64,000 bases of DNA from Xenopus tropicalis (taxonomy: Eukaryota; Chordata; Amphibia; Anura; Pipidae): positions 137,643,506 to 137,707,505 of the forward strand of contig NC_030681.2 in assembly GCF_000004195.4 (NCBI RefSeq), in the 5' to 3' direction. A program made the translations under genes and the position numbers. The notes under the pieces were generated by a model, which had not been told where the DNA came from, made no database searches, and saw nothing but the letters and a program-made list of their open reading frames with translations. Of this stretch, positions 21,540 through 33,420 are shown one piece after another (position 1 is the first letter of the stretch; the number at the start of each line of letters is the position of its first letter).

Positions 21540-23120
21540 GAACTCTCAGGTGGCATCATAAGGCGCCAACCTACCCTGCAGGGAAACAGAAAGGGATGTC
21601 AGTACATTTACACTGATACATAGGGAAGAGACCCAGTGTAAAGCTTATACTTTACAGGAAGTGCAGGGGTAACAGGGAGTTTTATGTTGGAGGCAACAGG
21701 ACACCAGAGTGGAGGGTGAAAACAAATATATAAGCTGGTTAATTGCAGGGCTTGAACTAGGGGTAGGTGGGAGCAATTCACAGAAAAAAAATTTGGAGCA
21801 TAGTTTCCATATTCCCCCACCATACCGGGTGGGCAGGTGGGTACGGGAGCAGCTTGGTAATGGCAAGCAAAGGTGGGGTGGTTTAGGCAGTGACTGGTGG
21901 GGTAGAGGAGACAATGGATGAGGGTACCTCCCCTCTTGTCCCTGCTCTGGTAAATTTGCTTTTGATGAAATTGAACTACTACAAGAATATAAGAGACAAC
22001 CCCTATACAGTGAGTTACAGCTAATAAATAACTTACACCGGACAATTTCCTTATGGAGCTCCCCATATTAGAGTAGCCCATACAGTTCCTGACCCATGCA
22101 TTGCTAGTGCTCACCGTTTGGCTCGGGAGGGTTCTGCGGTGGGAAGGGAAGGGAAAGGCTGTGATGGTACTAGAAAAAACTTGCATGAGTTCCTTTGGTC
22201 TCCACTTACAGTGTATCTTGTAGGTTTTATAAATAAAACCCCTGGAAACCAAATTAGTATCAGTCAACCAGTACTTACAAGAGTGTTGTTTGTGTATGGC
22301 AAATTATATAAACATTTGGATATTTATTGTATATACATAAGGCATGAAGGAAAATGCACAGCCTGCAGCCCTCCTGCTCCATCTCCCAGAATCCACTGAC
22401 AACCAAAGGCTGCCGGCAGGTGTGTGGATTACAATCAATTGGAGTATTAACCATTAAATATTGATAAAAAGAGAAAATATGGAAGTACATGTAACATGCC
22501 AGTAGGTGTCAGCATTATTCCTTGGGTGGGCACTCTATACAGATTGGTTTTATATCAAAGGTGTCAGTAGGTGTCAGTATTGCTCCTTGCTGGACCCACA
22601 CAACGTGGGTTTTTGGTACCCAGTCACAATCATAGATTATATGGCAGCTGAGATTTGTATATTTAACATGTCTATAGAATTAACACTTCTATTTTCAGAG
22701 TTTTCAGTATATATTAATACAAGCTACAGTAGGTTCTAATTGGGTTCTAGTGGTTGGTATTGTGCTGGGATCCCGAGTTTGATTCCTTCCAGGGTGCTAT
22801 CTGCAAAGGGTTTGTAGGCCCTTAAGGATTTGAAGCTTTTCCACCAACCTCCTAGCCATTCTTTAGTCAGAACTGTCTTTCCAGGATGCTTTGGTGCTGT
22901 CCCAGGATCTCCACAATTTCCCCTATTACTAAATTTGAGTAGCTGCTAATACTACCAAAAACACTGGCTGCTCCCACGGGGCAAAATTTCAGGGGCAGAA
23001 TGACAATACCCAGTATGACAGGAGCTGAGGGGACCCAAAACTGTAGGGTATGAAGACTTTATCCTGCAGTTACATACCCCTCCCCTGACATAGCCTTACC
23101 TTTTACATACTGCCCCACAA
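21540..23120. other. Intergenic, no gene seen
   Basis: The 219-aa minus-strand frame at 21608-22267 has no recognised domain, low-complexity P/S/T content and an overlapping frame in another phase; I do not support it as a gene. Confidence 0.45.
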
Positions 23121-23123
23121 TTA

Positions 23124-23325
23124 GGGTTGCCACCTCTCCCCTTTAATACCGGCCACATATTAGAAAGACCCCCTGCATGGCTAGTTAGCAGTTCATTTAC
23201 AGTAGATGCATGCTGCAGACTAATTGACGTGCAGCTATACAACATGCATCTAAACTACATCTAAGCTAGCCATGCAGGATGTCTATTCAATATGTGGCCA
23301 GTATTAAAGGGTGAGGTGGCAACCC
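23124..23325. mobile_element. MITE with TIR GGGTTGCCACCT
   Basis: Left end GGGTTGCCACCTCTCCCCTTT and right end AGGTGGCAACCC are inverted repeats. The element is flanked by TA on both sides (23122-23123 and 23326-23327). The interior is also partly palindromic (GCATGGCTAG and CTAGCCATGC). Confidence 0.8.
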
Positions 23326-24164
23326 TACCCACATCTGCAGCCCTTTCTACTGACACCATGTTGCTTCACTATACAGTGTACAAATTCTTTCTACTAAAGC
23401 CATCTTGCTTTTCAATATTCACTAAAGGATACAGCCCCTGATGGTGCTCTTTACATTTCCCCTATATACGCCTTCTGCCCCTTGGGGCCCAACAAACAGC
23501 AGACATGGACAGGTTGCCACTGAGCACAGGCTGATAGCCGCAGTAGGTGACAGAGAGTACTCTCAGGAGACACAATGATATACTGTTCCCAGACTGGGCT
23601 CCTGACAGTACTGCTGAGCCATGTGCTGCCCAAACGCTGAAATCATTGGGTCTGTAGTAAATCAGATGCAAGGTCGGGCCCTTGGGGAGCGCTTAGATAC
23701 ACAGTCATTGATGTCTTTCTAATTGAATGTATCTGCGATGAGATCCATAACTGAGCTTTTACACTGCATTGCTCTCTGTTTCTGGACAGTTTTACATGCC
23801 TCTCTCCTCCACTAAGATGTTATTTAAAGTACAAATCAATTATTAATATAAGGCTCAGGCTGCCGATTGGATAAAATGAGCAAAAACACAATTTGCAACT
23901 TGTGTCTCTTCAGTCCTTTACTGACATACAGGCCCGGTCAGGGAATCATGGGCAATGGGTCCTCCATACCAGCAGCAAATAGTAACTGTTTATGTATGTA
24001 TATTCAACAATCTAAGTTTTTTATGTTCCTTTTGGATTGTTTTTTATGTTTTTTATGTTCCTTTTGCACATAGTGGGTGGGGAATCACTGGTTGCACAGT
24101 CTATGACGTCATCAACTGGATTTTGGCGCCAGTTTGGGTTTATGAGTGGGTTTGCTTTAATGTT

Positions 24165-24262
24165 TGTTCACTTTGAGAAAGGCTGTGGAGTCAGCCGAAA
24201 CGTTAGTTTGACATAATAAATTTTTCTTTAATTTTCATTAAGACCTGTGAGTGCGGCATCTA
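24165..24262 (+). repeat. Retroelement end with GAAACG stem-loop
   Basis: GGCT-GTGGAGTC-AGCC (24181-24196) is followed directly by GAAACGTT, then an AT-rich stretch with AATAAA and AAGACCTGTGAGTGCGG. It has the stem-loop plus GAAACG layout of the hammerhead-like motif at 7.9 kb, but the CUGAUGA half is degraded to TTTGAGAAA. Confidence 0.5.
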
Positions 24263-24384
24263 TTTATTTTCTATACTACACCATTTTATATACTGCACCC
24301 AGGCATCTGTGACCTTTTTCTGACGTGAGTGCCTGCTTCTCCTCCTTTTGATTCAACAATCTAAGTGTATAGGATGTGTAAGTA

Positions 24385-24535
24385 CAGGTCTCGGACCCCT
24401 TATCTGGAAACCCATTATCCAGAAAATTCTGAATTACGGAAGGGCCATCTCCCATAGACTCCATTTTAATCAAATAATTCACATTTTCAGAAATGATTTC
24501 CTTTCTCTCTGTAATAAACAAAGTAAGAGGATACA
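24385..24535. mobile_element. Partial family A MITE
   Basis: Begins ACAGGTCTCGGACCCCTTATC and continues through GAATTACGGAAGGGCCATCT and CCTTTCTCTCTGTAATAA; the right half is missing. Confidence 0.75.
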
Positions 24536-24611
24536 CAACTAGGGGAAGGGTGGTAGGCTTTGAAGAGGAGAAGACATTTCAAAAGAAGACACCTTTGGGA
24601 CAAGAAGATTG

Positions 24612-24690
24612 TTTAAAGGGGTGGTTCACCTTTAAGTTAACTTGACTTTAACTTTGAATGTGACGTTAACGTTGAATGTGAAAGAACAAT
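24612..24690. mobile_element. Kolobok/T2-like end
   Basis: TTAAAGGGGTGGTTCACCTTTAAGTTAAC is the canonical end of the family seen complete at 48322-48800. Only this end is recognisable; it runs into a short direct repeat with TTGAATGTGA. Confidence 0.65.
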
Positions 24691-25276
24691 TACACATCTG
24701 AAGGATAAACAGTGGGATGGTTTCAAGCAGGTATCCCCAACCTTTTTTACCCATGAGCCATACAAGGATGAAAAAAGGTCTTTGTGGGATGCCAAATAAG
24801 CACTGTGATTGGCAATTTTTGACTCCATATGGAGGAGGAGGCTCTGCTTGGAGGAATATTATATCTCTGTGCTTCCAAGCCAGAGATTTAAAAATGAGCA
24901 CCTACTTTGAGCAGCAGAATCCTGCATTGAAATCTGTTTTTCAAAAATGCAACTTTTTTTTATATTTTATTTTGATATTTCACATGGGGCTAGCCATATT
25001 CTTCACTTCCCAGAGTGCCACAGCCATGTGACCTGTGCTCTGATAAACTTCAGTCACACTTTACTGCTGCGCTGCAAGTTGGAGTGATATCCCCCCTCCC
25101 CCCCAGCAGACGATCAGCAGAACAATGGGAAGGGAGCAAGATAGCAGCTCCCAGTAGGTATCAGAATAGCACTCAATAGTAAGAAATCCAAGTCTGGCTT
25201 GAGACTCCTCCAGTTACATGGCAGTAGGAGAAACAATAGGTTAGGTGACAGCAGTTCTAATATGTAGCGCTGGCTC

Positions 25277-26096
25277 CAGTGGCGTAGCGTGGGCTTTCGT
25301 CACCTGGGGCCGACCGGAAATTTGCCGCCCCTCTATTTAGTTATTCTTAAAAAAAATAGACAAAATAAAAAAAGCAGCATTAAATTTTTTTTTTTTTTGA
25401 TTGAATTTGAAATAGGAAGGGCCCCCATACACAGTGCCCCAATTTCCCCATACACAGTTCCCCCATAGACAGTACCCCCCAAAGACCTTGCCCCCCCCAC
25501 AGAAAGTGCCCCCATACACAGTGCCCCAATTGCCCCATACACAGTTCCCCCAATAGAAAGTGCCCCCATACACAGTGCCCCCATAAACAGTGCCCCCAAT
25601 TGCCCCATACAAAGTGCCCCCAATAGGAAGTGCCCCCATACACAGTGCCCCAATTGCCCCATACACAGTGTCCCCATAGACAATACCCCCCAAAGACCTT
25701 GCCCCCCAATAGAAAGTGCCCTCATACACAGAGCCCCAATTGCCCCATACACAGTGCCCCCAATAGGAAGTGCCCCCATACACAATACCCCACAAAGACC
25801 TGCCCCCCCCATGGAAAGTGCCCCAATTTCCCCATAGACAGTAGCCCCCACACAGTGCCCCCAATTTCCCCCATAGTACATACCCCCAACAGACCATCGG
25901 CGGCGGCTCCTTCTCTCTTACAGGCAACAGGCGCTTCTATAAGGTTGCGCCTCATCGCTGACGTGTGACGTCATACGCACGGGCGCAACCTTATAAAAGC
26001 GCCTGTTGCCTGTAAGAGAGAAGGAGCCGCCGCCGCCCCTTCTGATACGCCGCCCGGGGCCATGGCCTCCTCGGCACCCCCCTCGCTACGCCACTG
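25277..26096. mobile_element. Non-autonomous hAT element with 8-bp target duplication
   Basis: Ends CAGTGGCGTAGCG and CGCTACGCCACTG are perfect 13-bp inverted repeats. The flanks are an exact 8-bp duplication GCTGGCTC (25269-25276 and 26097-26104), the hAT size. Inside are a C-rich minisatellite (25420-25890) and a subterminal palindrome (25897-25950 against 25980-26034, GAGAAGGAGCCGCCG on one arm). There is no transposase. Confidence 0.93.
25420..25890. repeat. C-rich minisatellite inside the hAT element
   Basis: Irregular tandem units of about 27-35 bp built from CCCCCATACACAGTGCCCC, AATTGCCCCATACACAG and AATAGAAAGTG. The long glycine/leucine-rich minus-strand frames (up to 196 aa) are translations of this repeat and not genes. 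Confidence 0.92.
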
Positions 26097-26287
26097 GCTG
26101 GCTCCTTCTGAAAGCTCAGACTCAGGCACAATGCACTGAGATGGCGCCTACACACCAATATTACAGCTAAAAAAATAAATTTGTTGGTTCAAGTAATTTT
26201 AAATGGTAGAGTGAATTATTTGCTATGTAAACAGTGTAATTTAGAAATAAAAAGTATCCCATAAAAATCATGACAGAATCCTTTTAA

Positions 26288-27030
26288 GAAACCTGTTCAA
26301 CAGCCCTATTTCTTCTTCTGACAAGTTCCTTGACTTGATCTTTCAGCTTCCAGAACCCAACAGCAAACATCTAAACAGAGAAAACATATTCCCTGTTTAA
26401 TAACACCTTCCCTGAAGCATACATCACCCTCTATGGACAAAGTAAAGGGACAATCTGCCAAAATTTGTATCTCAAAGGGGATCTTGAAAAAAAAACTAAA
26501 AAATCTGGAAACCACTGCTCTAGATTGCAGTTTTTGCTACCTGTAGAAGTTAGTACTTATCTAACAAATGCCATGTCCAGTAAAACAGTCTGTCAGGAGC
26601 TTCAAAAAGTCAAAGTTTCTGGATGATCTGCTACTGCCAAACCCCTCATTAAAGATAAGAATACGGCTTTCAAATGTGACTGCAGTGAATGTTGGAAAAA
26701 AGGCCCAGAGGTTACGTGACTGAATATAAGAGCGCACAATATTAGGAATGTCCTACCAAAGCTTTCACCCTACCCAACCAGTTTTTCAGTAGTAAACACA
26801 TATGGTACATGCTGCAGCCCGCAGGCATTGATTAGATCCTCGTGATTACATACTTCAAGTAAGAGAACACAACTAAGCAGTTTTGCCTGGGTTGTGCTGT
26901 CTGATGAGTGATACCAAAGTCACCGAGTACAGAAACCTCACCGTCTTATAATGTTGTTGGAAACTGAGCACACAAACAGGTCATCTGCAAAAGATATGGC
27001 AAGGTGCACTCTACTGTCTGTAGTGAAACA
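26288..27030. other. Intergenic, no gene seen
   Basis: Nothing recognised with confidence; short frames only. Confidence 0.4.
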
Positions 27031-27036
27031 CTTGCC

Positions 27037-27457
27037 TTAAAGGGAAAAGAAAGTCAAAGTCACTTGGGGGTGCCAAAATGTTAGGCACCCCCAAGTGACT
27101 TTGACCACCTACCTTTTACCCCGGGCTGGTGCCCCTGTGAGGAGGGAACAGCACCAGCCCGGGGTAGCTGCAGGCGCTTCCTTCCTCTTGTTTCGCTGCG
27201 CGCGCATGCGCAGTAGAGAGAAAAGCCGAACTTAAACATTAAAGTCGGCTTTTCACTCTACTGCGCATGCGCCCACCGCTGGCATTCAGGAAGAGGAAGC
27301 CAGAACACGGAAGCGCTGCGCTCCAGGTGCCCCGGGCTGGTGCTGTTTTCTCCCAACAGGGGCACCAGCCCGGGGTACGAGGTAAGCGGTTAAAGTCACT
27401 TGGGGGTGCCTAACATTTTGGCACCCCCAAGTGACTTTACCTTTCGTTTCCCTTTAA
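27037..27457. mobile_element. Kolobok/T2-like MITE with TTAA ends
   Basis: Left TTAAAGGGAAAAG and right CGTTTCCCTTTAA fit the TTAAAGGRR rule for T2 MITEs of Xenopus. Inner inverted blocks include GTCACTTGGGGGTGCC, CCCCGGGCTGGTGC and ACTCTACTGCGCATGCG. A homologue lies at 41873-42297 in the asap2 intron. Confidence 0.9.
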
Positions 27458-27459
27458 GA

Positions 27460-28424
27460 AACCCTTTGGTGTGGCTTGTAGAATTGCTCTATCCTTGGCT
27501 TTTACCACAACGGCAATGAAAATCTTGATCAATAGTCAGGAGGAAACTATTATTGTTAACAACATGAGATTGAACTTGCATTAATGTTAAGATGGCAATT
27601 GACTGTGGCAGACACCTACCTTGATTTATTCTTCCTGCTAGATCTATGGCCCTTTTTGTAGAGTCTAAATGGATTTTATGGCTTAAATCTCGCCTAGCTG
27701 ATTTGGCCATTAAGGAGAAGAAGCCCTACATACATGAAACTGGACTTTTATTGTGAAGAAAGCCTTTGAGAGGAAAGCATCTATGTGCCACAGGAGAGAT
27801 GGTTCAAGTGTCATAGCACATTATTTCTGGTGTGAATATGAGTATGAACTGGTGGTTACACCCAAGGTAGTTGTTCCAAGGTCTTCCTTTTAAAGACCTA
27901 GAAATACAAAACATCCTTACAGATGGCAAGTAAGGTAATGGAATACTCTATTCCTTCTGTGCAATATTTTGGACTTACGGACAAGTCACTCTAATATTCT
28001 CTTTGTAACTCACTTAATATTTGGCCTCCCAAAAAAAACCACAAATGTGATTTTTACTCAAGAAGTTCCTCCCAAGCCTTTAAAGAAGTGGATGTTATTC
28101 TCTGATATTGGAGCAGGATGTTTGCTTATATCTTTTGTCCCTTCTCCATAATTTGTATGGTTTTATGGGAGACAAATCAGGACACAGTCTTGGTCATAGA
28201 TGCCCAAGTGCTACAAGTATCTATTGCTTCTTCACCCATGAGACCCTGTGAAGCAAAATTGTCTCTCACAGGGGGTTGCTATTCTTCACCTGTCCCTAGC
28301 AACTTGGAAACTAAAAGGGAAAGTCTAGCTCAGGACAGTTTCCAGGGTGACCTGTCGAAGATAGCATCTTTGTTCCAATACTATAAAATGTCTATGAAGA
28401 TTTTCATTCATCCAGGTCATGGTA
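27460..28424. other. Intergenic, unrecognised frames
   Basis: Frames at 27489-27710 (minus, 73 aa) and 28118-28468 (plus, 116 aa) have no clear domain. They may be decayed retroelement coding sequence; I do not call genes. Confidence 0.35.
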
Positions 28425-28590
28425 TATCTAGTATAAATAAATCTAAAGCAACTGGACTTGTTTGGTAATCATTGAAGACGTTTCACTACTCATCCGAGCA
28501 GCTTCGGAAGAAGCTGCTCGGATGAGTAGTGAAACGTCTTCAATGATTACCAAACAAGTCCAGTTGCTTTAGATTTATTTATACTAGATA
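28425..28590. repeat. Perfect hairpin, 81-bp arms, 4-bp loop
   Basis: Bases 28425-28505 and 28510-28590 are exact reverse complements around the loop GGAA. Each arm carries GAGTAGTGAAACGTCTTC (or complement). Such perfect symmetry implies a recent origin or an assembly fold-back. Confidence 0.95.
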
Positions 28591-28920
28591 AATACTATAA
28601 AGTGTAACAGGATTTTGATCCCAGATCTCCTTCCTTTCAGTGCTTCAGTAACCTGTCTGGTTACCAAGAGAAGTATAGTAGTAGTAGCCTTGAGGACAAG
28701 TGTTGTCCCTTTAAGGTTCTAGCTAAGGAAACCAAGGGGCCACTGATCGTCTTGCTTCACATTTTCAATGCTCTAGAGGGTTTCCTGGGTAAAAGAGAGA
28801 ATTCTTCTTCTAAGTTTTTCTTGATGCTGTAAGTTCTTGCAGCTCCAACCTCTGACCAGCCTAAATAAGCAACTTATTAGCATTCCACAGTTTCTTGTGC
28901 CCATCATCCCAGCCTGCAGA

Positions 28921-29440
28921 GTTAAGGTGGCCATACACAGGCAGATTTAAGCTGCTGATTTGAGATCTTCTGACTTCTAGCTTATCTGCCCATGTATGGG
29001 GCTCTCCAAATGGCCTACCCAACCGATATCTGGCCAAAAATTTGCCAGATGTGGATCGAGCAAGTTTAATCTTCCAGTTGGATTAAAGCTGGCCATACAC
29101 GCACCGATAATATCGTATGAAACCTCGTTTCGTACGATATTCGGTGCGTGTATGGCAAGTCGGTGAGTCGATCGGTATCGCAGGAGGCTGCTGATATCGG
29201 TCGACACGCCGATTGGCTAGGTCAGAAAATTTTGATCAGGCGCCATAGAAGGCGTCTGAGCAAAATCTGCCGTCAGGGCTGAATCGGCAGAAGGAGGTAG
29301 AAATCCTATTGTTTCTACCTCCTTATCTGCTGTTTCAGCCCTGACGGTGTGTGGCGGATCTGACGATGTTTCGTGCGACCGATGGTCGCACTAAACATCG
29401 CCAGATCGCCACATGTGTTGCCACCTTTAGGTCCTAAGGG
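28921..29440. mobile_element. MITE(s) of the GTGGCCATACAC family
   Basis: Two starts (TTAAGGTGGCCATACAC at 28921 and TTAAAGCTGGCCATACACG at 29083) and a matching end GTTGCCACCTTTA near 29420. Inside are inverted pairs such as CACGCACCGATAATATCG and CGATATTCGGTGCGTG, and CAGCCCTGACGG and CCGTCAGGGCTG. One copy seems inserted in or beside another. Confidence 0.7.
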
Positions 29441-31030
29441 CCTCTCTAAGAAGAGATATGCATGTTTGACAACCACACCAAACAAGGAGATCATACCTTG
29501 ACAGTGCTATTTATTCACTAAGTTTTGCTAAAGGGTCTATTTAATTAAAACTATGTTTTTTATTCAGTCAGTTAGTTCACATTGCATTAAGTTGTTGCAT
29601 GGACCCTGGAGTCCTGATGGTGGGAGTACCTGAGATAGATACCCTTTACTCTTTTTTTCTTTAATATAATTCATGATTATAGGTTATCTCTAAATTTTAG
29701 AATTTCATTTTCTAGAAGGACCCAAAGATGTAAGCCTTGGGCACCATAAGGTGAGGAAATTGCACAGTTGTATCCCAGTCAGTCCCAGTAGCACTGATGA
29801 GAATTTTCAGGTTTGCATGAAATGCTGGCAAGTGAGTTGTGTTGAGTGTAATTTTGCCTTAGAAGATCAGATCAGAACAGGGTCCCTTAATAATCCTTAA
29901 TATTTTTCTATATTGTCTGTAGTTTGTAAAGATTTCACCAAATTCAATGCGCTGCAATCTGGGTACTTGATGCTCAAAGTGTTTATCATAAAGGAGAACA
30001 AATGGCTATAGAATTGGCCAATCTTTTATTTAGCTCTATACAGAACAGTTAAATGATTAAAAAAAGAGATTTCTTTGGGGTCATCTGGACCTAGGTAGCA
30101 CTTGAGGCTCAATGCTTAGCAGAAATGTCACCTGTTGGCATCACTGTAATTGCCCAGTGTCTGTGACTTCACTGCTGGCATGACACACAAGGCAAACAGA
30201 TGATAATGTTGTTATTTAGTCTGAGTACAGTTTAGTTATTTTTAACTAGATAAACCAGGCCCCTCCTTTACACAGTAGGTCATTGGGATTACACACATTA
30301 ATTACAGAGCAAATGCCTTTACAGGAATGAGAGATAATGTGTCCAATTAAACGGGATAATGACATGTAATGAGCTCATGTACAATTTTCTTTTGAGTTCC
30401 AGAGCTGCGGACGGGTAAGGTGACAATGAGAAATTCAGGCGAGTGCAACTTGGCACAAATGGCAGCCAAACTTCACAGACACTGATGTTCTGCTGTGTTG
30501 CCCATCTGGTGATGAATCATTTAATAATCCCTAAGCCAACCTTTATGATTTTCTCTGCGAGAGACAACAGATGTCTGGTAGCAGAGGGAGTCCGTCCTGG
30601 ATAAGCCAAGAAGTGTGAGCAGCAACAGCTGAGAGGAGAAAAATAGACAACACAAGCAGCAATAAAAGCTGTAATTAATGTAATAACATTTTCGCCAGGT
30701 CTAGTAACCCATAGCAACCAGTCAGATCTTGTTTTTTAAAACAGGTAAGCAGTAAATGCTACCTGCTTATTGCTGCTGTGAGTAACTAGAACTGTTGCAA
30801 ACATTGTCATTTTTATTAACTATGGGATCCAGGAAAATGCTGGGATTTGTAGATCAGTAGAAATGTAAATTGCTCGGCATTATTAACACTTGACATGCTT
30901 TAGGCCAGGCTTTAAACTAAAACCCATATAAGGGTCCTCCAAGGTATGGTCCCCTTCTAACCAAAGAATAACTTTGGTAAATACTGTAATTTCCTGCCCA
31001 TGATTGTGTTATAATAATAATAATAATTCA
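29441..31030. other. Intergenic, no gene seen
   Basis: No exon or repeat recognised with confidence. Confidence 0.4.
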
Positions 31031-31034
31031 AATT

Positions 31035-31695
31035 TTTTAAAATTATTCAATTTTTCTCTGTAATAATAAAACAGTACCTGTACTTGATCCCAACTAAGAT
31101 ATAATTACCCCTTATTGGGGGCAGAACAGCCCTATTGGGTTCATTTAATGGTTAAATGATTCCCTTTTCTCTGTAATAATAAAACAGTACCTGTACTTGA
31201 TCCCAACTAAGATATAATTACCCCTTATTGGGGGCAGAACAGCCCTATTGGGTTCATTTAATGGTTAAATGATTCCCTTTTCTCTGTAATAATAAAACAG
31301 TACCTGTACTTGATCCCAACTAAGATATAATTACCCCTTATTGGGGGCAGAACAGCCCTATTGGGTTCATTTAATGGTTAAATGATTCCCTTTTCTCTGT
31401 AATAATAAAACAGTACCTGTACTTGATCCCAACTAAGATATAATTACCCCTTATTGGGGGCAGAACAGCCCTATTGGGTTTATTTAATGGTTAAATAATT
31501 CCCTTTTCTCTGTAATAATAAAACAGTACCTGTACTTGATCCCAACTAAGATATAATTAATCCTTACTGGAGGCAAAACAATCCTATTGGGATTAAACAA
31601 TGTTTAAATGATTTTTGATGATAACGGAAAGATCCCTTATCCGGAAAGCCCCGGTTCTTGAGCATTCTGGATAACAGGTCCCATACCTGTAATAA
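31035..31695. mobile_element. Family A MITE with a five-copy 113-bp array
   Basis: GTACCTG recurs at 31074, 31187, 31300, 31413 and 31526, exact 113-bp steps. The right end AACAGGTCCCATACCTGTA closes the element; the left end is lost in an AT-rich stretch with a short TAA run. Confidence 0.85.
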
Positions 31696-32713
31696 CATTG
31701 CTTCTATCCCATTTATTGGACTTTTTAGAAGGTTAGTTTTTATCTCTTTTATCATTTGGTTTATTATATTGGTATTAGTAAGACACATTTTTCAATCGCA
31801 GCCCTGTCTCTCCAGGACCAAGAGATCCCATATAAAATGCCAGTCTGCTGAATTTGTAAATCAGCCTTAATACTAGCAGGATGGAAGAAAAATGATCATA
31901 TAAATAGAGGATGTCTTGGCAAGGCTGGAACACTCTCCCAAATGAATTTGCTACACTGGACGAGTTCCCAAACTGAAAAACCTTTTAAAGCTTTATGAAA
32001 AATCATAAGCAGGACTGATTGAGGTACATTTTAATACCCATGTGGCAAAAACTATTAAAATGTGTCTTAAAAGTATCAATTAATTACATTTTGTGCCTTT
32101 TATATAAATTGTCCAGGAAATTGAAAGGCTCAGTGGTTCTGCTGATATACTGGATATCTCTATCTAAAATGGTGTTTACTTTTATACAGTATGTGGCTGT
32201 TATTTAGAGAACAGAGCCTTTGGGTCTGAGTTGGACTATATTTACTAGGGGTTGTCAGAAAAATAACAAGGTGCAGCTTTATATCACCATTTGGTTGCTG
32301 TGTCTGTGCTGTTCATTTATAGTTGTCACAGTATGTGATTTACTTTTCCCAAGAAAAATAAAAACATGGTGGATCCCACTCATGACACACACAGGGCAGT
32401 AGCTGGCCAAAACCACGTGTTCTCCAATGGTGTTTTCTGATGGTGGTATTATCGAATACTAAAAGTATTACCTATTCCTTCATTTCTATGTAAGACACCT
32501 CAGGCCATTCTTATATGTGGGGACAGCAACACAACAGACTGACAGTAAGACTCTAAAGGAGACTGAGACTTGGTAACTTGTTTTAGTGTCATGAAGTCAA
32601 AGGCAATCATTGCCGGTATACTTGAAACTGACCTCCATTAAGAAAGTGATCTCCCGAAGGCATGAATAAATGCCCAATAACTCTAAGTAGTAATTGGCCA
32701 AACTAATTGTTTA

Positions 32714-32822
32714 GGGTGAAGACACACTGAGCTACTAGTACTAGTATTATGGAACGGCATTTTCTGACGTTTAGTAGCTGTGCCTAGAAGCTGTTTCTAA
32801 GAAGCTCCATGTGTCTTCACAC
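32714..32822. mobile_element. Harbinger-like MITE, short
   Basis: Left GGGTGAAGACACACTGAGCTA and right AGCTCCATGTGTCTTCACAC are inverted; flanked by TTA on each side (32711-32713 and 32823-32825). Related to the element at 38541-39057. Confidence 0.7.
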
Positions 32823-33189
32823 TTAAAGGGGACTAGACACTAGGTTACACACTAGAGGCCTGTTGTCTACTTTCTTGTCTCTCTCTTAAGGTCAGGGACA
32901 CTGTACTTCACAGACCACAGGCAAACAAGTTAGGTCCTGATGGAGGTCACAGACCCTATGTAATCCACATTTCCTCTTTACTAGGTACCTATATGGCAAT
33001 GTGACCCCGGGGCACTGGCCCATTCTTTATACTTTATTGGCTCCTCAGTTGCTCAGCTAGTTGGCCTTCCACAGTCTCTCACAACCTACAGTAAGCTCTA
33101 TAGGTTTAACCTATTGGTAACCTACTATTGTCATTGAAATGACAAGACTCAAGCTCCCATGTGTCATTCACTCTTTCTTCTCACATCAG

Positions 33190-33420
33190 CTAAAGACAGG
33201 GCCTGAACTAGAGGTAGGTAGAAGAGGCACCTGGGGGGCGCCAGGCAATTACCTCTCCTGCCAACCCCTAGTCTGTGCTCCTTTGTCATTGCCCCCATTG
33301 CTTGTCATTGGAGGGAGTTTGCAGGGGCAAGGTGGCCAACCAGGTTGCCTAAGGTGCCCAGTCGGCTTGGCCCACCCTTGGCCAAAGAACAAGTTGCATA
33401 CTGCTGCCCCCCTTATAAAG
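33190..33420. mobile_element. hAT-like MITE, relative of 59830-60071
   Basis: Contains CAGGGCCTGAACTAGAGGTAGG, GCCAACCAGGTTGCCTAAGG and CCCAGTCGGCTTGGCCCACCC in the inverse order and orientation of the element at 59830-60071. The right terminus is not clear. Confidence 0.6.

Larger units (their letters stand above)
24920..26287 (-). mobile_element. T2-like element carrying a nested hAT
   Basis: The outer parts (about 24960-25090 and 26105-26287) match, in reverse, the copy at 48935-49225: AATCATGACAG near the TTAA end (about 26283), TTGTTGGTTCAAG, CACACCAATATTACAGCT and CACATGGGGCTAGCCATATTC. The hAT at 25277-26096 has inserted into it. The left terminus is not certain. Confidence 0.7.

Noticed and set aside
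21608..22267. 219-aa minus-strand frame
   Set aside because: Longest uninterrupted frame in the intergenic DNA, but no domain, no splice context and an overlapping frame of similar type; frames of this length occur by chance in 64 kb.
25333..25927. Long Gly/Leu/Trp-rich minus-strand frames (182 and 196 aa)
   Set aside because: They are translations in several phases of the C-rich minisatellite inside a hAT element; all phases are open because the unit lacks stops.
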